From Rhizophlyctis rosea (lineage: Eukaryota; Chytridiomycota; Chytridiomycetes; Rhizophlyctidales; Rhizophlyctidaceae), in the NCBI GenBank assembly GCA_027596075.1, contig JADGJC010000487.1:1-22984 (forward strand): a stretch of DNA of 22,984 nucleotides, written 5' to 3'. How positions within the stretch are numbered: the stretch's first letter is position 1; every line of letters begins with the position of its first letter. Of the stretch, positions 19,884-22,984 are shown one piece after another. The notes beneath the pieces are model-generated. The model was given only the letters and a program-made list of their open reading frames with translations, was not told the DNA's origin and did not search any database. The translations under genes and the position numbers were made by a program.

Positions 19884-20661
19884 TTATAGCCCTACATATT
19901 CATTCGCCACATACCTCACATCGCCTGAGCAAAGACGTTGCAACTTCTCCGTCATCGGCATAATGGTTCGGTATGCTCTGCCGGGTTTTCCACATATGCC
20001 TGACAACACATCATCGTTGTTAATGTTCAAATCCCACTCCCCACCCCACGGCCGCATTTGCTGTCTCTGGGTATCATTATCGAGCCCGTCGCTGCAGTCA
20101 TCATCACTAGATTCACCGTCTTCCAAATCAGTCCCCTCGCTATGTCCTTCGTCCCGTCCAAGACTTAGCAGCCAAGTCCGGCAGTGGCATGTCCAATTGA
20201 ATCAAAGCATTTAGGTTTCGCCAACATTGACCCTTTCAGGGGATTTGCCGCTCGCTTCAGCCTCCGTTCTCGTATGTGTCATCTCCCCCATCGTATCCAT
20301 CCTTCTTCCGTCTACTCTCTTACACATATGCTTCACTTCCCCTCCATCATCGACCCAACAACGGAGCAGCGTCCCGCACATCGTGTTTCTTTGTATTTTT
20401 GGCGCTGAATCTTCCTCCACCCTTTCTGGTCTGTTGCCCTCTCTCTTGTAAACGTAGTACGCCTTTCGCGACCAATCGGGGGAAACTCCCTTCTCCTTTG
20501 TAGCCCGCTCCGCTGCGTAAGAGATCACTATATACTTCGTCCAATGCTGTAACAAAAACAAACAGATCCAGCACAGTTTCCATAATCGACTGGACAGCAT
20601 ACTTTTTCATTGTATTATTCAACAAAGCAAACATTAAAACAATCTTCGGGTATATGTACAC
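19884..20661 (-). CDS. Possible unresolved multi-exon gene
   Basis: I do not recognise this. Three minus-strand open segments follow one another: about 20661-20500 (for example MKKYAVQSIMETVLDLFVF), about 20540-20213 (containing DWSRKAYYVYKREGNRPER), and about 20180-19884, with a Cys-containing start (WTCHCRTWLL), an Asp/Ser-rich acidic run and a conserved-looking end (SGICGKPGRAYRTIMPMTEK). Their arrangement between a convergent G alpha gene and a tandem archaemetzincin-like gene leaves room for one small gene with two or more introns. I could not find an in-phase set of splice sites, so the limits and strand are tentative. It may also be non-coding or decayed. Confidence 0.3.
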
Positions 20662-20825
20662 GTCTTGGAAATCGTAAAACAGCTATCGAGTTTTGAAATC
20701 ATAGAGCAGCTATCTACTTTCCTCCGATTCTACACCGACCAATCATCGCAAAACAAGCCCGCACCAAAGGGTATTCCTATCTATCAACCGCATTTGCAAA
20801 CTCCTGCCACGCATCCCACACATCT

Positions 20826-22474
20826 TCACAACATCCTCCCATTCCCACTCTCCAACCTCCCGCCATCCTCCCCACTCTCCACAGCAGCAGTCACCAACTC
20901 CCCAACCCTCGCCAAGATGTGCATCGCATGATCCATCCTCTCCTCCTTGCTCCGATCCCTCCTGACGTTCCCAGCCCACCCATTAACAACATGCATGATC
21001 GCCTTGGCAGCCTGCTTGGCGCTCAGCTCATTGTACTTTATTTGATCAGGTTCCGGGTTGAGTGCATCGAAACGGGATGTGCGTTTTGAAGGCCCTGCTT
21101 CCGGGATGTATGCGTCGTCTTCGTCTGGAGACAGTAGTGGTGTGTCGAAGTCCTTCTCACCAAAGGCTCATCCGGCGTCAAGTCCATGTCCGTGCCGTTG
21201 GGTGACATCTGTGGGCCGTCGTGATGGAAAGGCTGTTTGTGATGAGTTGTCCGTTGTGCATTTGTTGAAGAACGTTTCCGTTTCAGATCAGGGTGCGGTG
21301 TCGGCGTCCCGGACGTCTCGGTAATGCAGGGAGGAGACACCGGCGGAGTGTTCAAGAACACATCCATGAATGTCGTATTGGGCTCACTTCCGCTCCCCAC
21401 GCTCGACCCGCACCCATTCTGTTCAGTACTTCCATTCCCTTCCGCAGCAGAAGCAGCAGCGGACATCCCATTGCCCCATGCAATGCTCGGCCTCGTTGGC
21501 ACCGTGATCGCTGGCTTAGGAGTGGCCGACTTTGCAATCCCCGTGAACTTCTCCACGTTCTGTCTTACATTCTTCAACCACCCCAATTCTTCAGTCCACC
21601 CCTTTCCCTGCTCCACAAGCCACTTTTCGATCCTCTTGTATCTTTCCACAAAGTTGAAATCGCCAACGGCATTCCTCAAAGCCCCCAAACAAACCGGACA
21701 GACAAACATGGCGTTGGCGTCCAACTGCGCAGCTGTGTTGTAAGGCATGAAAGCGCATGATTTGAACCCGGCGTTGGTGCAAGGTGGGATGTCGAGGAGC
21801 TGTGATGTTGCGAAAAGGAGCGCTTTGATGCGTCGCTTTTGGGTTTTCAGAATGAACGCGGGGTCTGATGGTGATGGTTGTGGGGCTGACGAAGTGGTGC
21901 GCGGTGCATTGAAAGAGGTGGGAGAGGCGAGGGAGGCAAGTGAAGTGACTGTACAGCGTACGGCGTTTGGGTCATCCGCGGCAGGAAACGTTGCTGTGAC
22001 GGCTTCATAGGACAGGGGGTCCACGCATACCAAGAAGGGTACATCCACCAACACCCCACTCACGCCACCCGTAGGACTTGCCGCCCCCACCGCCTTTCTC
22101 TTTTCCTTGAACCGCTCCTTCACACAAGTGGCCACGTCGTCAGCAACGATTTTTGCCGGCTTCTTCACCGCCCGATACCGCACCACTGGCCCAGACGGTT
22201 TGCGGATGGAGTCCTGCGCGGTTCCCACGAACAGAGGTCGCGGAGCACGAGATCGGGACGGTGCTGTGATCGCATCGTACCAGGTTTGTAGTGATTCGAA
22301 TCTGACGCCGGGGAAGTATGCTTCGAGGAGGGAAAGGTGGGTTTGGCCGAAGAGGAATTGGAAGGTAAGGGTTTCCTGTTCGTCTGCGGGGTATCCGGTA
22401 GTTTCCTTGATAAAGCAAGTTTCGTGAAGGATGGTGGTGTTCTTGTGCGGCGCTCGTCGCTGCAGTTCCGTCAT
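20826..22474 (-). CDS. Archaemetzincin-family protein lacking the catalytic HExxH (pseudoprotease), with an apparent frame break
   Basis: Archaemetzincins are zinc metalloproteases with the signature HExxHxxGxxxC followed by a four-Cys zinc site. Starting at the first ATG (22474), the protein has an uninterrupted first frame of 478 codons. The family core is clear: Cys232, Cys240, Met243, then Cys259-Pro-Val-Cys262 and GALRNAVGDFNFVERYKRIE, which parallels the animal AMZ segment after its CPIC. Where HExxHxxG should be, residues 221-228 read FATSQLLD, so both His, the Glu and the Gly are gone while the spacing to Cys232 is kept. Catalysis is therefore unlikely; the structural zinc site seems retained. 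A long Ser/Thr/Pro-rich tail follows. Near 21165 (codons ...TPDEPL) the coding pattern moves to another frame, which runs with acidic, well-composed sequence to a stop at 20826. One missing base explains it; otherwise the first frame ends at 21038. Confidence 0.8.
21155..21175 (-). other. Apparent one-base frame break in the archaemetzincin-like gene
   Basis: Upstream, the frame encodes GTDMDLTPDEPL. Downstream, a different frame encodes EKDFDTPLLSPDEDDAYIPE and continues for about 110 codons to 20826. The switch occurs at cctttggtgagaagg with no suitable in-phase intron. A single missing base (sequence error or real mutation) is the simplest reading. Confidence 0.55.
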
Positions 22475-22620
22475 TTTGTCCGTATGGCGGAGAAGTTTGA
22501 CGGTTTCGATTGTGATTTGTGTTGGAGGGAGTGTGAAAGAGAAAAAGGGGGTGAGTGAACAGAGGATTGTTTCGGACACTAATCAAAGATCAAATCCAAG
22601 ATTGATGAGGTCCAAGCAAG

Positions 22621-22648
22621 CCAGCCAGCCAGCCACTGGCAGCCAGCC
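22621..22648. repeat. CCAG tetranucleotide repeat
   Basis: There are three perfect CCAG units followed by degenerate copies (ccac tggc agcc agcc) in the upstream region of two divergent genes. Confidence 0.75.
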
Positions 22649-22742
22649 AACCCGACCAGCCACAAAAGCTTGTGCCCCCAGGGGAAATTCAAACTGCGCT
22701 TTTTTCAGCTGAGCAACAACAAACAAGCCCACTAAAAAAAGC

Positions 22743-22750
22743 TATAAATA
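22743..22750 (+). promoter_or_regulatory. TATA-box-like element
   Basis: The sequence tataaata follows an A run and precedes a pyrimidine-rich stretch (22752-22792). It is about 117 bp upstream of the ATG at 22867, a reasonable core promoter position for that gene. Confidence 0.55.
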
Positions 22751-22866
22751 CCACCCCATCCCCTGCTCCCTCCATTGTTTTCCTATCGACCAACTCATAC
22801 AGGATCTATGTATAGTGGTTCGTACTTGATTTTCCTCCAAGAAAGTCACACATATCAACGTTGAAG

Positions 22867-22984
22867 ATGAGCGGATGGGCCCCCACTCGAGCGGGAAGTG
22901 TGGTTGGGACGAGGGCTCAGGCACTCGTTCTTCCAGTTGAAGACCATCCCATTGCTAGATTTCCACTGGCTGGGAAGGGTGGGC
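22867..22984 (+). CDS. 5' end of a gene that leaves the window
   Basis: The frame is open from ATG (22867) to the window edge, 39 codons, beginning MSGWAPTRAGSVVGTRAQAL. It sits downstream of a TATA element. I do not recognise the family from this fragment; no signal peptide or membrane segment is visible. Start choice is tentative because an intron could precede it (an acceptor-like ttgaag abuts the ATG). Confidence 0.5.
   Translation, partial: MSGWAPTRAGSVVGTRAQALVLPVEDHPIARFPLAGKGG

Larger units (their letters stand above)
22475..22866. promoter_or_regulatory. Divergent intergenic region with a CCAG repeat and TATA box
   Basis: This region separates the archaemetzincin-like gene (minus) from the gene starting at 22867 (plus). 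It contains a CCAG-type repeat near 22621-22648 and a TATA element at 22743-22750. A small upstream frame starts with the ATG at 22807 and stops after 18 codons, just before the main ATG. Confidence 0.5.

Noticed and set aside
1..22984. Biosynthetic or defence gene cluster
   Set aside because: The recognised genes are unrelated housekeeping or signalling genes on alternating strands, and no shared pathway is supported.

Overview
The window looks like nuclear DNA of a fungus, probably an early-diverging (chytrid-like) lineage. Genes are dense. Most are cut by short GT-AG introns of about 48-80 nt, and the recognisable proteins are typical eukaryotic and fungal ones (NAA15, PAN3, a DCN1-like protein, a G-protein alpha subunit). 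The lineage is inferred. I reconstructed exon structures by hand from reading frame, splice dinucleotides and remembered family alignments; there is no transcript evidence.

Layout from left to right: (1) an unrecognised nuclear-looking protein with a poly-Glu tail, plus strand, about 326-1710; (2) NAA15, auxiliary subunit of the NatA N-terminal acetyltransferase, minus, 2335-5811, 16 exons, 855 aa; (3) a DCN1-like neddylation protein, plus, 6431-7663, with a 4-nt microexon; (4) an AKAP7-like 2H phosphoesterase-domain protein, minus, 7997-9655; (5) an NmrA-like NAD(P)-binding protein, plus, 10057-11530; (6) a poorly coding stretch with two perfect inverted repeats, 12157-12505; (7) a protein of a bacterial-type uncharacterised family (DUF6939-like), plus, 12813-13689; (8) PAN3, regulatory subunit of the PAN2-PAN3 deadenylase, minus, 13991-16956, 16 exons, 656 aa; (9) a divergent G-protein alpha subunit, plus, 17877-19646; (10) an unresolved possible gene, minus, about 19884-20661; (11) an archaemetzincin-family protein that has lost its catalytic HExxH, minus, 20826-22474, with an apparent one-base frame break; (12) the start of a gene that leaves the window, plus, from 22867.

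The well-supported genes alternate in strand, so they form divergent pairs sharing 0.4-0.9 kb upstream regions and convergent pairs with short 3' gaps. No operon-like or cluster logic links them. Several act in protein modification or mRNA fate (NatA, neddylation, deadenylation), but I see no evidence that this is more than coincidence.

The observations most worth a second look are the archaemetzincin pseudoenzyme, the G alpha protein with altered GTPase residues, the 4-nt microexon in the DCN1-like gene, and the pair of perfect inverted repeats. I found no rRNA, tRNA, CRISPR array or recognisable transposase. No clearly new multi-gene system is visible.
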